Below, one piece after another: positions 11,770-21,960 of a DNA stretch of 64,000 bases. The DNA is taken from contig CM043942.1 of NCBI GenBank assembly GCA_014529385.2, positions 31,738,469 through 31,802,468 of the forward strand. The letters are read 5' to 3'. Positions within the stretch are counted from its first letter, which is position 1, and each line of letters starts with the position of its first letter. Source of the stretch: Adiantum capillus-veneris (taxonomy: Eukaryota > Streptophyta > Polypodiopsida > Polypodiales > Pteridaceae). A model generated the notes under the pieces. It ran no database searches. It saw nothing but the letters and a program-made list of their open reading frames with translations, and was not told the origin of the DNA. A program made the translations under genes and the position numbers.

Positions 11770-12085
11770 GCTACCATCTCCTTTTCATGATGTGCTGCGG
11801 CCGAGTGCTTTGATCTTCTTGCACCATTGCGTTTTTCGTTATTTCTGTCTGCGTTTTACCATGCGTTTTTTATTTTACAAACTCTCCTATTTTAAGATCC
11901 ACTTAATTCTAGCTTTGCTGCATTCTTCAAATTGTTATTACATAATCAAGGTAATGAAAGCCTGTGCGTGTGCATGCAAGGAAGACGGAAGGAGAAGAAG
12001 AGGAAGAAGATTGGGGGAAACACACTTTGGTTGGCATGAGCTAGCTACGACCTCTCCGACGGCGCCATCGCACCACCTGCAATAG

Positions 12086-12543
12086 ATCTTCCGCCTGTTG
12101 GATGCAGATGGTGACGAACACGCACGTCAGTCAGGAGGAGATGCACTCGCTTATCTGCAAGCTAGGCAGAGGTGACGCGGTGACTCAAATGAGCATGGTG
12201 CAGCTATCTAGAAATGGCGTGGATTTCCAAGAGGTTGCGAGGGACTTCTCAACACCCCGGTGCTGATGTTGAGGAGGAGCTGGACGAGCTGGTGGCGGAT
12301 GCTTTCCATGTGTACGACAGCAGTTACGACGACTTCATTTGCGCTTCTGAGCTTGCTGTCGTTTTAGAGGAGCTTGGCCTTCTAATCTCCTCCCCATCCG
12401 ACAAGGGTGCAACCCATGTGGTACTACATCCATCGCGTAGTCTCATTGATCTACAGATCAGCCATGGCCTAGGGGACTCTTCTAGGGATGAGGCCATGAA
12501 GAAAACAAAGGCTTACTCCCTTGACGTATACACCCATTGTTAA
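12086..12543 (+). pseudogene. calmodulin-like EF-hand protein, broken copy
   Basis: Starting at 12089 the plus strand reads FRLLDADGDEH, an EF-hand loop start, and in a shifted frame continues THVSQEEMHSLICKLG and then GVDFQEVARDF, the typical end of a calmodulin-like lobe. After a stop (TGA near 12263) a third frame gives EELDELVADAFHVYDSSYDDF and then ICASELAVVLEELGL, a second EF hand. The second loop has Ser at position 3 and Asp in place of the usual Gly at position 6, so it is itself degenerate. Calmodulin-like proteins sense cytosolic calcium. At least two frameshifts make this a pseudogene. The 3' part (12370-12543) is not recognised. Confidence 0.65.
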
Positions 12544-12649
12544 GGGTAAGAGTGATTTTACACAATTGTAGAGACCATGAGACCTCGAGAGGAGGACAAG
12601 TTGGACCTTGCAATTTTGAGCGCATTGTGTGGGAATAGTACTGAAATAG

Positions 12650-13651
12650 GTGGCATCCCCCCCCCCCCCAAAACCCAACTGTGCCTTGAAGCAGGAGGAT
12701 GGCTGCTCCACTGTGCTGGATTTCTTTTTTGTTCTCTCAAGTAGACGTACTAGTATAACTGCTACTAGTTTGCTACAAGCACTGATCGACGTCGAGCAGA
12801 GTAACAAATATATACTATCGGGTTTAAGCTCATCATTCTTGCCCGGTTTGAGATCGGGCACTTACAAGATTAATAATGTACTCACTACTTTCTCAGCTCT
12901 AGGATGGAATCCTGAATCTGTGGATTACATACGGGCAAAGGGATATTCATGGGGAGCAGTTGGGTCAGGGGACGCAATCATCCCTAACCTCATCCATGTG
13001 GTTGAGGATCCCACTCTCCAATGGGGCGTCGATGCTCTGTTTTTCTTGTTTTTTGATGATCAATATGAGCAGATCGTGAATTGCCACCTCCTTGCCACCA
13101 TTCCGCCGGTTGCTGCTCTCTGCATCTCCAGCACTTGCAATCTTCTTACGTACTCAAGTGCTGAAATAGATCTCAGCAAAGTTTTACTCTGCTCGCCCAA
13201 CTTCACTCGTCTCTTTGTAGCAATCCCCCACCGGTTTTATTCGGGTTGTCATTTGTCATTTTATAACCTGAAGATGGATATGCAAGAGGCCTTTCAAACC
13301 AGCACTTCCAAGCTCCACTCGCTCTTCATTGGGAACATGAAATTTAACCACAACATCTAGACTAGAAAGCTCTAGCAACAGCTCTTGCATCTCACCCTTC
13401 CCTCACCTCCTTTACTCTATCTCTTCAGACTGGCACATCGTTCGTCCTTAAAAATCATCGCCGAACTTTTCTGCTCTGCTTTGATCCAGAATAATCCTCA
13501 GTTAACCTCCTTGTCTTTTATCTCCACCAAGGATATGAATGAATTAGATGGACAGTTATATAGGCATGACCTGCACCTAATTGATGCCTCCCGAAAGGCA
13601 GTTCTTGATAGCCTCAGACAACATGGCACCCTTCACCAAAGTAAGATTTGA
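12650..13651 (+). pseudogene. unrecognised ORF with two in-frame stops
   Basis: One frame is open from 12650 to a TAG at 13358 and, apart from a second TAG 15 bases on, continues in the same frame to 13651, giving about 330 codons. The N-terminus starts in a C-run (MASPPPPKP) and may not be the true start. The body reads GLSSSFLPGLRSGTYKINNV, later WGAVGSGDAIIPNLIHVVED, and ends with leucine-rich text (NPQLTSLSFISTKDMNELDG). The last part faintly recalls leucine-rich repeats but I do not recognise the family. Codon use looks protein-like. It could be a host pseudogene captured beside the calmodulin-like fragment. Confidence 0.4.
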
Positions 13652-13711
13652 TGGCACACTGCCTCTCGACGATGACCTTGTAATTTCTGCATAACTCAAG
13701 AAGAACACAGA

Positions 13712-13945
13712 GTGAGCGCAGGTCGCAGACCTCATCGCAATACACAAACAGCTGCAGAGTCACACAATTTCAAAGATCTCATCACCACAGTTGCAGAGCG
13801 AACATGCAGATCTGAACACACAGATGTGGCCCATGTTTTATGTGCAGACACACAAACTTTCAAACATCTCATAGTCATAGCTCCAGAGGAAGACAGTCTG
13901 AAAGATGTGAACACACAGATGTAGCTCCTGTTTTGTATGCAGACC
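13712..13945. repeat. two imperfect ~95-bp direct repeats
   Basis: The phrase CACACAATTTCAAAGATCTCAT, given here as its two halves CACACAATTT and CAAAGATCTCAT, recurs as CACACAAACTTTCAAACATC about 90 bases later. Both are followed by GAACACACAGATGTGGCCC or GAACACACAGATGTAGCTCC and a TATGCAGAC or TGTGCAGAC end. No coding function is apparent. The repeats lie just 3' of the small coiled-coil ORF and might belong to the end of the HUH element. Confidence 0.6.
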
Positions 13946-14176
13946 TGAGTGCAAAGAGTTGTTGTCTCACAATACCCACAAACAGACATGAAACTATTGG
14001 TTCAAACATGTTTTTCTAGCAATAAGAGAACAAAAGCGGCAGAGCCATATAGTTACATTCAAAATAAAGGTTATACATCAGCACAACTGATCCAATCAAA
14101 GTATGCTGAGTGATGTGTTAGATTGGAAACTTGTTTACAAAAACCTTTGTATAAGTGCCGATCCAGAACACATATC

Positions 14177-14542
14177 TCAAATATTCATTCTACCAAGGAC
14201 ATTTGAGAACCTGCATGCTATAGCATTCAAACGATTCAACTTCGCTTTAAATGTTGCAATTTCCTTTTGCAGCAGCAAAATTCGTTCCTCTAGCTTCATA
14301 ACCTGGATGTCAGATATATTGACATTGTAATTGTCGATACGATCTTTGATGCTATGCACCACTTCAACAAGTTCTGAACGAAGTGACCGCCGGATTCTTG
14401 ATTCCTCACCAAGGAATTCCTTCAAAATCTCGACCAATACATCCTCAATCATGTCAATTTGTGCGTCTTCCAGATGTGTGGATGATTCATCTGGCTGTGT
14501 TTCCTCCAATGCCAAGTCCTGCTTGTCGTTTTGGTCTTCCAT
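14177..14542 (-). CDS. small acidic coiled-coil protein, 121 aa, unknown
   Basis: An intact ATG-to-stop frame encodes a protein that opens MEDQNDKQDLALEETQ, acidic and low in hydrophobics. It continues with IDMIEDVLVEILKEFLGEE and RSELVEVVHSIKDRID and a leucine/isoleucine heptad run (VMKLEERILLLQKEIATFKA) predicting a coiled coil that could dimerise. There are no catalytic motifs. The ATG lies 119 bp downstream of the stop of the HUH endonuclease pseudogene on the same strand, so it may be an accessory ORF of the same element or simply an unrelated exon. It is striking that this ORF is intact while its neighbour carries several stops. I do not recognise a family. Confidence 0.5.
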   Translation of the reverse strand: MEDQNDKQDLALEETQPDESSTHLEDAQIDMIEDVLVEILKEFLGEESRIRRSLRSELVEVVHSIKDRIDNYNVNISDIQVMKLEERILLLQKEIATFKAKLNRLNAIACRFSNVLGRMNI

Positions 14543-14661
14543 TGCTTATCTAGACCAATCAATATGCTATGATTACTTCCATCAGCAAACAAAAATAAAC
14601 AAAACAAAGAATTCAAAGAACTGGAGTATCTCCATACAATCTCACAAGCAGAATAAGTGTA

Positions 14662-15722
14662 CTAAGCAACCGCAGTCACACCAACTACATGGACTAATGG
14701 GATATAGTCATCCCCAATCTGTGCATCTTCGACATATACATCCATATTGCAATCATTACCAACAGAAGTTGCTGGGCTGTCACAGATAACCATTATCAAA
14801 AACATGTCCGGCCACTAATTATTCTCTATGAAAAGTCAATTTCTTACCTTTGTCTATCTTGCCAACGCGACAAAAACCAATCTGATCATGGATGTGTGCT
14901 GCCATATGTGTCATTGTTCACAAAGATATTAACAATGTCTTGGTAGTTAGTAGATGCTGGATGAATCATGCACCTACACAACGCCTTCATTTTACATAAT
15001 TCCATCCCTCATCCTTGGTACGGAGTTATCCACGATGAAGACGCATAATATTTTCCAGTTTAGATCATTTTAAGTATTGTTGATAAAAAGTCATTACTTA
15101 CAGGGTGCCGCAGGCTATATTTCCAAAACATCAATGCTCTGTCGAAAATATTTCCCGGCGTTAGGCAGACCTTGTTTTTCACCTCATCAGCACCATATTT
15201 AATGTATATAGCTCGATCCCTCGATTCACCTCTTCAATGCTAATATTGTGCATCACTTTCTGGAAGTGCGGTTCGCTAGTCTCCTTCAAACAATACCCTA
15301 TCATTCCTTCAAAAGTGTGCATTTTTTTGTTGTTTCAGACCCCAACATAGTACCATCCCACCCGCAAGCATTGACTTATCCCACCCTAGATATACTTTGA
15401 CTTTTCTGTTCACACCAATAAGCGATGTCGCCCACAACCGCACTACCATCTACAGGTGCAAATGAAAAAGAGATCCTCCTCTTTCCACTGCGCACAACCC
15501 AGCTAGACTTTCATTCTGAAGAAAATATTCCATCTGCTGCAATAAGCCTACATCTACATCCCCACCACCTATCGGAATAGTAACACTAACCTCCATGACC
15601 CTGCTAGCTGGTTTTAATTGTTTCCCCTTCCCTCGCTCTACTTTGCTACGCTTCGGTTTCTTTGAAGCATTTCATTCGTCTACCTCTACTCTATGTCGAT
15701 CTTCACACTTCAGCCAAGCCAT
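14662..15722 (-). pseudogene. Rep-type HUH endonuclease (Replitron-like), decayed
   Basis: The minus strand starts with ATG at 15722 (MAWLKCEDRH) and a basic stretch, KKPKRSKVERGKGKQ. The catalytic core follows: LAGLCAVERGGSLFHLHL at about residues 73-90 is an H-hydrophobic-H metal motif after a beta strand, and GMIGYCLKE (Tyr codon at 15293-15295) is a single-tyrosine YxxK-type nicking motif. This order and spacing of some 55 residues are those of Rep nucleases that nick DNA to start rolling-circle replication. The frame continues through YYASSSWITPY and YQDIVNIFVNND to a donor at 14847, a 71-bp intron, and a last exon 14776-14662 in matching phase. Five stops (15672, 15450, 15060, 15009, 14886) and two frameshifts (7-A run at 15322; about 15204) kill it. 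No Walker A helicase was seen, which argues against Helitrons. Confidence 0.6.
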
Positions 15723-16396
15723 TGCATGCACACATCAACAAGCAGTACAAAACCAACGATGACAAGACACTATGACAGAAAGCATGTGACAAACAATGCC
15801 AATGGACAAAACCTCAACAGACACGTACAAAAACAGACAGCAAAAGACTCACAGAACAAAACAGAAAGAGAAGCGTAGCTTACAAGAATGGATGCTACGG
15901 TTCGCTTGCGACCGCCACACGCAGAAAATAAGGACCAACCACTCAATAAAATAAAGAGAACCGCACGCTGTCAGCACACTAGATGTCGGGCCATGTCTCG
16001 CTGCACGCCCTTGTCGCAACATGTTCTCCATCCTTTGCTCCTTATTTTCGCTTAACTCCCAGCGGATCTCCCCAGATTCGCACTATCTCGACATGCTTCC
16101 AAAATTGTGCGGACATACTAGAATGATTTGACTGATAAGCCAGGATTCACAGTTTTTAATGAAACTGATCTCAAAAGATAGCTTGCATCAAGCTCTCCCC
16201 AATCCCAAGGACATCCCCAACCATAATTCTAGATATTCTTTATTTAATTACAAGGTGTTCTTGTATAAGACCTCGGTCTGTTATTCGCCCTTTACCCTAC
16301 TCTTTTAACTATTGATATAATCACTAAATGGTCTATCCGATGAGCCTTGAAATCGAGGTTTGTTACTCGAGTAGGAACCCAAATAACTGGGTGGTT
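15723..16396. other. spacer upstream of the HUH gene
   Basis: No further gene was recognised. It would include the promoter and one end of the HUH element, but I could not identify termini or a TATA box with confidence. Confidence 0.4.
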
Positions 16397-16442
16397 TGTG
16401 TGTGTGTGTGTGGGTTTGGGGGGGGGGGGGGGGGGGGGGGGG

Positions 16443-16488
<46 letters not shown>

Positions 16489-16504
16489 AGGAGGGAGGGA
16501 GGGA
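16397..16504. repeat. compound microsatellite (GT)n-(G)29-(GA)n-(GGGA)n
   Basis: A run of GT dinucleotides is followed by about 29 consecutive G residues (16417-16445), then about 20 GA dinucleotides and a GGAAGGAGGGAGGGAGGGA tail. The G tract could fold into G-quadruplexes. Confidence 0.95.
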
Positions 16505-16725
16505 TCAGAGATAAATTTCTATTATCATCCTCGAAGGTCAAATATGATTTATGGGATAAAAGATACATGTGATGTAATTTGTGTGGGGCCAATAAGTGAT
16601 TCTCAATGGTCAAGGATTGTGGCAAAATGAGAATTGCAATGAAAGCCCAAACTGTGGTGGTTGGGAGAGGAAAGTATACCAAGTCTAAGATGACGGGGCC
16701 AGTATAGTGGTGGCCCCCAACTTTA

Positions 16726-16875
16726 CACTATGAGAGATCGTGGTGTTTACCGCGGGCCATTACCGCAAAACAAGAGAGAGGAATTCAAAATGAGGAGAGA
16801 GAATCCTTTTGATGCTTAAGCGGCACTTTACCGCAAATATTACCGTGTTTATTGCCGCTCACATTACCGCTAAGA
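16726..16875. repeat. left CACTA terminus and subterminal repeats
   Basis: The CACTAT end is followed within 150 bp by at least five ATTACCGC, TTTACCGC or ATTGCCGC octamers. In other CACTA elements such subterminal motifs bind the TNPA-class accessory protein that brings the ends together. Here that role is inferred. Confidence 0.75.
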
Positions 16876-17072
16876 CAGGCTAGACCCCCTTCCCCCTCCC
16901 TCTCCCGCGGGTTCCATTTAAATCCAATACAACTCCTACACTCTCCAGAATGCTTGCTCACTTCACTTAATCTCTCTTTCACTCTAAAAATTCTATACAT
17001 AAATCATTGAACTCACAACAAAACCATTACAAATACTATTCATAAGCACATAACGAAACATTTGCAAATTAA

Positions 17073-20000
17073 TCATATACTACACCAAGTGAAAGAATGG
17101 AGAGCTTTATTAATTCTCATCTTGTATAAGATCTCTACAAGCACTAGGATCCCCATAGTATTTAAATCAATAAAAAAATTTAGAGATTCTTCCTCCTCTC
17201 CATCACCTCCTGTAGAATCATCATCGCTTTCTCCCTCTTCCTCCTCCTCAAGATGACTATTTGCAAGGCTTGGCTGACCTTCTTCAACTTCTACTACATC
17301 TTCCTCTGCATCTTGTGGTGATGGTATGATGGGATCAATTACTGGCTCAATGTCCATCTCTGTAAAGATATTAGATCTACCCCGCGGTGTGACTGGAATG
17401 ACATACCAAAGTCTTCTTTGATATATACATGGCACATAAAAGACCTGTACGTCACACACTAAGAATAAGTTGATATACATAACTTAAATTTTTAATTTAA
17501 GTTAATTGCATATAGCCTAAAGTACCTGCTCGCAACTACTAGGATACACCAAGTTGTCAGTTTTTCCCCGATGGAATTGGGTGGAATCCACCATAATGAG
17601 CCCATTTTCATGTCTTTTGACGTCACCCGCAAACCATCGACACTCAAAGAGGAATTTGTGAAAAGATTTGAAATCCACTTTGATTATTCTCTCTATAGTA
17701 CCACAATATCTGACCTCATCTGTTGTTGTGTCAAAGTTTCCCATCACGCCACAATCATTAGTGGTCCGACGCTCATCTATCTTGCGGGTGCGAAAATGTC
17801 GGCCTTCGGACCAAATGGAGTTGAAAATGAGACCCTACAATCAAAATGCATAAGAGGTTACATCGCATTTTATTATATGATTTGCATACATGCATACATA
17901 ACATATACACACTCACCTTGCGCAAGCATCCTCGCGCATACTCCCATTCTTTAGGGCTTATTTGTTCTCCTTGTGCTTTGGCATTGGTCATGGCATTATG
18001 GATCCACTCTACTTGAATCAAGTCAGGATATTTTGCAAGCTCTTTAGGAAAAGGAGGTGCATGTCTACCTCCATGGGACCTCTTCCATGCATCTCTATCC
18101 CTTTCTCTAGCTGCGCGGGCTTCCAAGTACATATTGACCCATTTGGTCATGATAGTGCCATTGAGTAAAGAGTAGTTGTTGACTATGGCATGAAACTCTC
18201 TATCCATGACCAAGAGTGATCCTTTTCCACTGGGAATGGTTGAGTGCTTCCTAGGATCCTCTTCTTCACTCCACAGACGAGGCAATGATGGATCCACTGT
18301 GATGAGATACTGTGAGACATACACAAATGCCTCTTGCACCACCCAACCTTCTACCATGCTCGCTTGAAAACATTAAAACCACATATTTTTATTAGTAATT
18401 TCATAGCGTATAAATGCTATCTATATTGTATTTATTTTGCATACCTCCGGTTGTGACCTCAATCTAACAAAATCCTTTAAAGTCTTCAAGAATCTCTCCA
18501 AGAAGAACATCCATCTAGAGTGAACCACCCCACAAATGGCAATCTCCTCAACAAGGTGAAGCAATAGGTGTATTTGGCTAACAAGGATTGTACGTGGGAA
18601 TGTATCCTCAATAGCACACACTGCCTCTACTGCTAGCTGATGGGCTACTGGTATGGCTTCTACTTCTATCTCCTTGGAGCTCACAAATCTACAAGGCAAA
18701 CATTATATAGTAGATGAAAAAAAATTCCAAAGTTCATGCATGCACAACATGATATAGTACTTGAAAAAAACCCATTACCTCACAATCTCACTCACTTTGA
18801 ATATTGCAGCCTTCACCTTAGTGTCCCCATAACCACTAATAGTTATGGGAAGTACAAACTACAAGCAATAAAACATCTTAGTGAATGTCAACCTATATAT
18901 AAGGACACATAGACACCACAAACTGTTCTACTCTTACCTGAAGGATTTTATGCCAATCATGGAATTTCAATCCATACAATTGAGTGGAGCCACCCTTTTT
19001 GGTTTTTGTGAAAGCACCTTTGAGTGACCACATATATCACGTTGGAGTTCTGATGGATGCAATAACTTGCTTTGTCCGCTCTTGGTCTGCCTTTGACATT
19101 ATCCACGGTGCTTTTGGGAGAATCATCTTTCCCCGCTCCCCCATGCGGGGAGTGGCTGAAGGGGGGAGACGTCTAATGGCTCTTAAATCTTCCCTAGCAC
19201 CCAATGAATCCTTCTTGCCAATTATGTGATCCCATATAGCTTGCCCAACATTTTTGAATACATGCATAGGGTCCAATAAGTGCTGAATTTTCAACGAACC
19301 CCAATAGGGGAGCGACAAGAAGATTGAGTACCTCGACATACCCTTTGGCAACCCATTGGGAGGCGGTAAGGTACCATGATGCTCCTCCCAATGCTTCGCC
19401 CAATCAGCCATGTTCTAATGGAACGGCTGCACTCCATTGATAGGGGGAGCATATCTACGATGTGAAGGAGGTAGGAAGCGATGGTTGTTGGGATAGATCA
19501 CCTTCCCAAGAAGAGGAGGTCTCTCTGTCACGAGGGAAGGGCCACAAGTGGGACACGCACTATGTCCAGATGTTGCCAATCCTGCCAAGAGGTAAACAAA
19601 CTTTACACATGAAACGATAAACCTAAAGCAAAGAGTACAATTAACATGGGCATACTTACCAGATACCTCTCCAAATCCTGGGTAATCATGCATGGTCCAC
19701 ATGAGGATGCACTTGATGACGGCTTTGCGGTCTCGTGGTGGCCGTGAAATTTCAATGACATCTATGCCTCTCCATAGTTCTTGAAGCTCATCAATAAGAG
19801 GCTGCAGATATACATCCATGTTTTTTACCTTGTGCTTTCTTGGAATGAGAAGTGATAGTAAAATGTTTCCCTTTTTTGTTGCCTCCCAAAGTAGAATATT
19901 GTAGTTTACAACAACCACCGGCCAATTGCTCCATGAAGTAGATCGGTGCCCAAATGGATTCACTCCATCACTAGCTAACCCAATCCTCAAGTGACGAGGC

Positions 20001-20944
20001 TCATCCCTGAACTCTGGCCATGTGTCCTCTATGTGCTTCCACGCTAGTGAGTCAGTGGGCACTCTCATAATACCATCTGTGGAGCGATTTTTTGCATGCC
20101 AACTCAAAAGCTCGCTCGTACCCTTCGATCTAAACATGTGTTGGATGCGAGGGATGAGTGGAAAATGCCTCAAAACTTTACGTGGAATTATGTTGCTCTG
20201 CATTCCTTCTTTGAACCCTAGGCTCCCCGCACGATGGACATGTGTCACAATCGGCATGGTCATTACGAAAGAGCACACAATCGTTCACGCAAGCATGAAT
20301 GCGATCATAATCCATCCCTAATGCGGTCACCACTTCGCGGGCTTTTCGTCTTTTCTCTGACATATGATTGCCAGCTGGCATTATCTTTCCTAGCAATCTA
20401 TCACAAGAAGAAAGTACATTAGAAGCTAATGTATGCACTCCACAAGCATCCTTCACAATCTATATACATACCTCAAAAGTGCGTCGACACTAGCATTGCT
20501 CCATCCAAACATCGCCTGAAGGTTAAGGACTTCGAGAGATGCCCTTAAAATGGAGTAAGAGCATCTATCATATAGTGCGGTGTGTACCGAATCGAGTAGC
20601 TCACTCCTCGTTCGCTCGGAAGGTTCTTCGCATGCACACTCTGGTTCATGCTCCTCCTCTCGTGCAAAGAGATCCTCAACCATTCTATGCAAATGGTCGT
20701 CTTCTGCATCCACGTAAGGAGATGGGATGTGGTCACTCGGATAAGAGGGAGCAGTAGTACTTGGCTGATTTGATGTGCTTCCTCCCTCTCTAATGGATTC
20801 TTGGCGCATGCGCTCTTCCACCCTCCTTTCCCCTCCTCCACCAACCACACGCCAATGAGGGGTGACGTCAATAGCCGCTACAATTCGCGGATCGTTTGTT
20901 TTCATCCGTGCACGCTTGCGAGGATCGTCCCATATATAGTCCAT
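17073..20944 (-). pseudogene. TNP2-type CACTA transposase, 8 exons, recently disabled
   Basis: Reading the minus strand from ATG at 20944, exons can be placed at about 20944-20472, 20397-19659, 19581-18938, 18858-18779, 18688-18445, 18362-17917, 17834-17526 and 17444-17073, nearly all with GT-AG borders. Family landmarks appear in order: IHACVNDCVLFRND and CPSCGEPR (zinc-binding), LASDGVNPFG, MHDYPGFGEVSG joined by splicing to LATSGHSACPTC, LPYWGSLKIQHLLDPMHVFK, FHDWHKILQ, HLVEEIAICGVVHSRWMFFLERF (a DUF4218-like block, read here in two parts), ASMVEG and an acidic tail. One extra G near 20217 shifts the frame, and TAG at 19412 and TGA near 19035 interrupt exon 3. The exon 5-6 phase does not join cleanly. 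The protein would cut the CACTAT ends. Confidence 0.85.
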
Positions 20945-21420
20945 AATCTTCTACATGGCTCAAGCATATCCGTCGAAGTCGAGCAATGGCGCAATTGCAC
21001 CGCACGCATGGGCATGGTAATCGCTCGGCCAACCACCGTGATCTATCCGGTTCAGTGGACGGGCCAAAATCATCCCAAGCAACCTACATTAATAAATTAC
21101 ATACACTAATTAAAATCAAATTACCAAAGAATGTTAATAAAATATCAGTAAAAAGTAAAAATTAAACTTTTAGGTAAAAATGTCATTTTCAAAGTACTAG
21201 GAATACTTTCATTTTATATATATTTTATAAAAAACATAGTACCAATAGATTTTGAGGATCAATAGTAATAATGTCAGAACGTGGCCATCTGTTTATATGG
21301 CCCGAATTTGCGCCGCTTTAATAGGTGCGGTAATAAGTGCGGTAAGACACGCGATAATGCTCGCGATAATAGGAGCGAAAAAACAAATTTCAAATTTTTT
21401 TATAAATAGGGGCACCCGCG
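20945..21420. promoter_or_regulatory. divergent promoter of the two CACTA genes with an internal subterminal-repeat block
   Basis: This interval separates the start of the minus-strand transposase gene from the leader of the plus-strand accessory gene. At 21284-21390 it contains GGCCATCTGTTT followed by GCGGTAATAAGTGCGGTAAG and GCGATAATGCTCGCGATAAT, in the same order and orientation as GGCCATCTGTTT at 24579 and the following right-end block. The subterminal motif cluster is therefore present a third time, at the shared promoter. That would let an end-binding protein also act on transcription, as TnpA does in Spm. The regulatory role is inference. Confidence 0.6.
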
Positions 21421-21609
21421 TGCCCCGCGAAGTTCAAAGCCCTAAAATTCGAATTTCATCGTCTTCTCCACAGAAGCCGAGAGCGCGAACCTCACAACCT
21501 TGAGGTCTACCTCCATCTCTACTCTTCTACTCTCCACCATCTCTACTCTTCCACTCTCCTACCCTCTCCCAACAAGCGCTTCAATTCTATGTAAGTTTTG
21601 TTGTTATGT

Positions 21610-21960
21610 TTTTTGAGTTTTTCACACGCATACACACACACATGCATACACACACACACGCATACACACATGCATACACTCATATACACACATGCACACA
21701 CATGCATACACATGCATACACAAACACTAATTAGTGCACGTGTACGTTCTTTACACACTAACACATGCATACACTCATACACACGCATGCACACACATGC
21801 ATACACATGCATACACACACACTAATTAGTGCACGTGTACGTTCCTTACACACTAACACATGCATACACTCATACACACGCATGCACACACACTAATTAC
21901 ACAAACTAATTAGTGCACGTGTACGTTCTTTACACACTAATTAGTGCATGTGTTCTTTAC
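21610..21960. repeat. CA-rich tandem repeats (TGCATACACACA type)
   Basis: Variable TGCATACACACA and CATACACTCA units lead into two larger direct repeats of about 95 bp, each containing ACTAATTAGTGCACGTGTAC and GTTCTTTACACACTA or GTTCCTTACACACTA. This is the 5' part of the long intron of the accessory gene. Confidence 0.85.

Noticed and set aside
15061-15102. Intron after SLRHP in the HUH gene, using GTAAGT at 15101
   Set aside because: The frame continues in coding style across the site (VSNDFLSTILKMI, then TGKYYASSSW after a TAA), so read-through with a nonsense change fits better than an intron.
14662-15722. Helitron RepHel as the identity of the HUH gene
   Set aside because: Only one tyrosine motif was found and no helicase follows; Helitron Rep usually has two tyrosines and a large helicase domain.
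16328-16682. Open frames on both strands at the GT-G-GA repeat
   Set aside because: They are low-complexity translations of the microsatellite (poly-Gly, Glu-Arg, Leu-Ser, Pro and Thr-His runs) with no flanking coding pattern.
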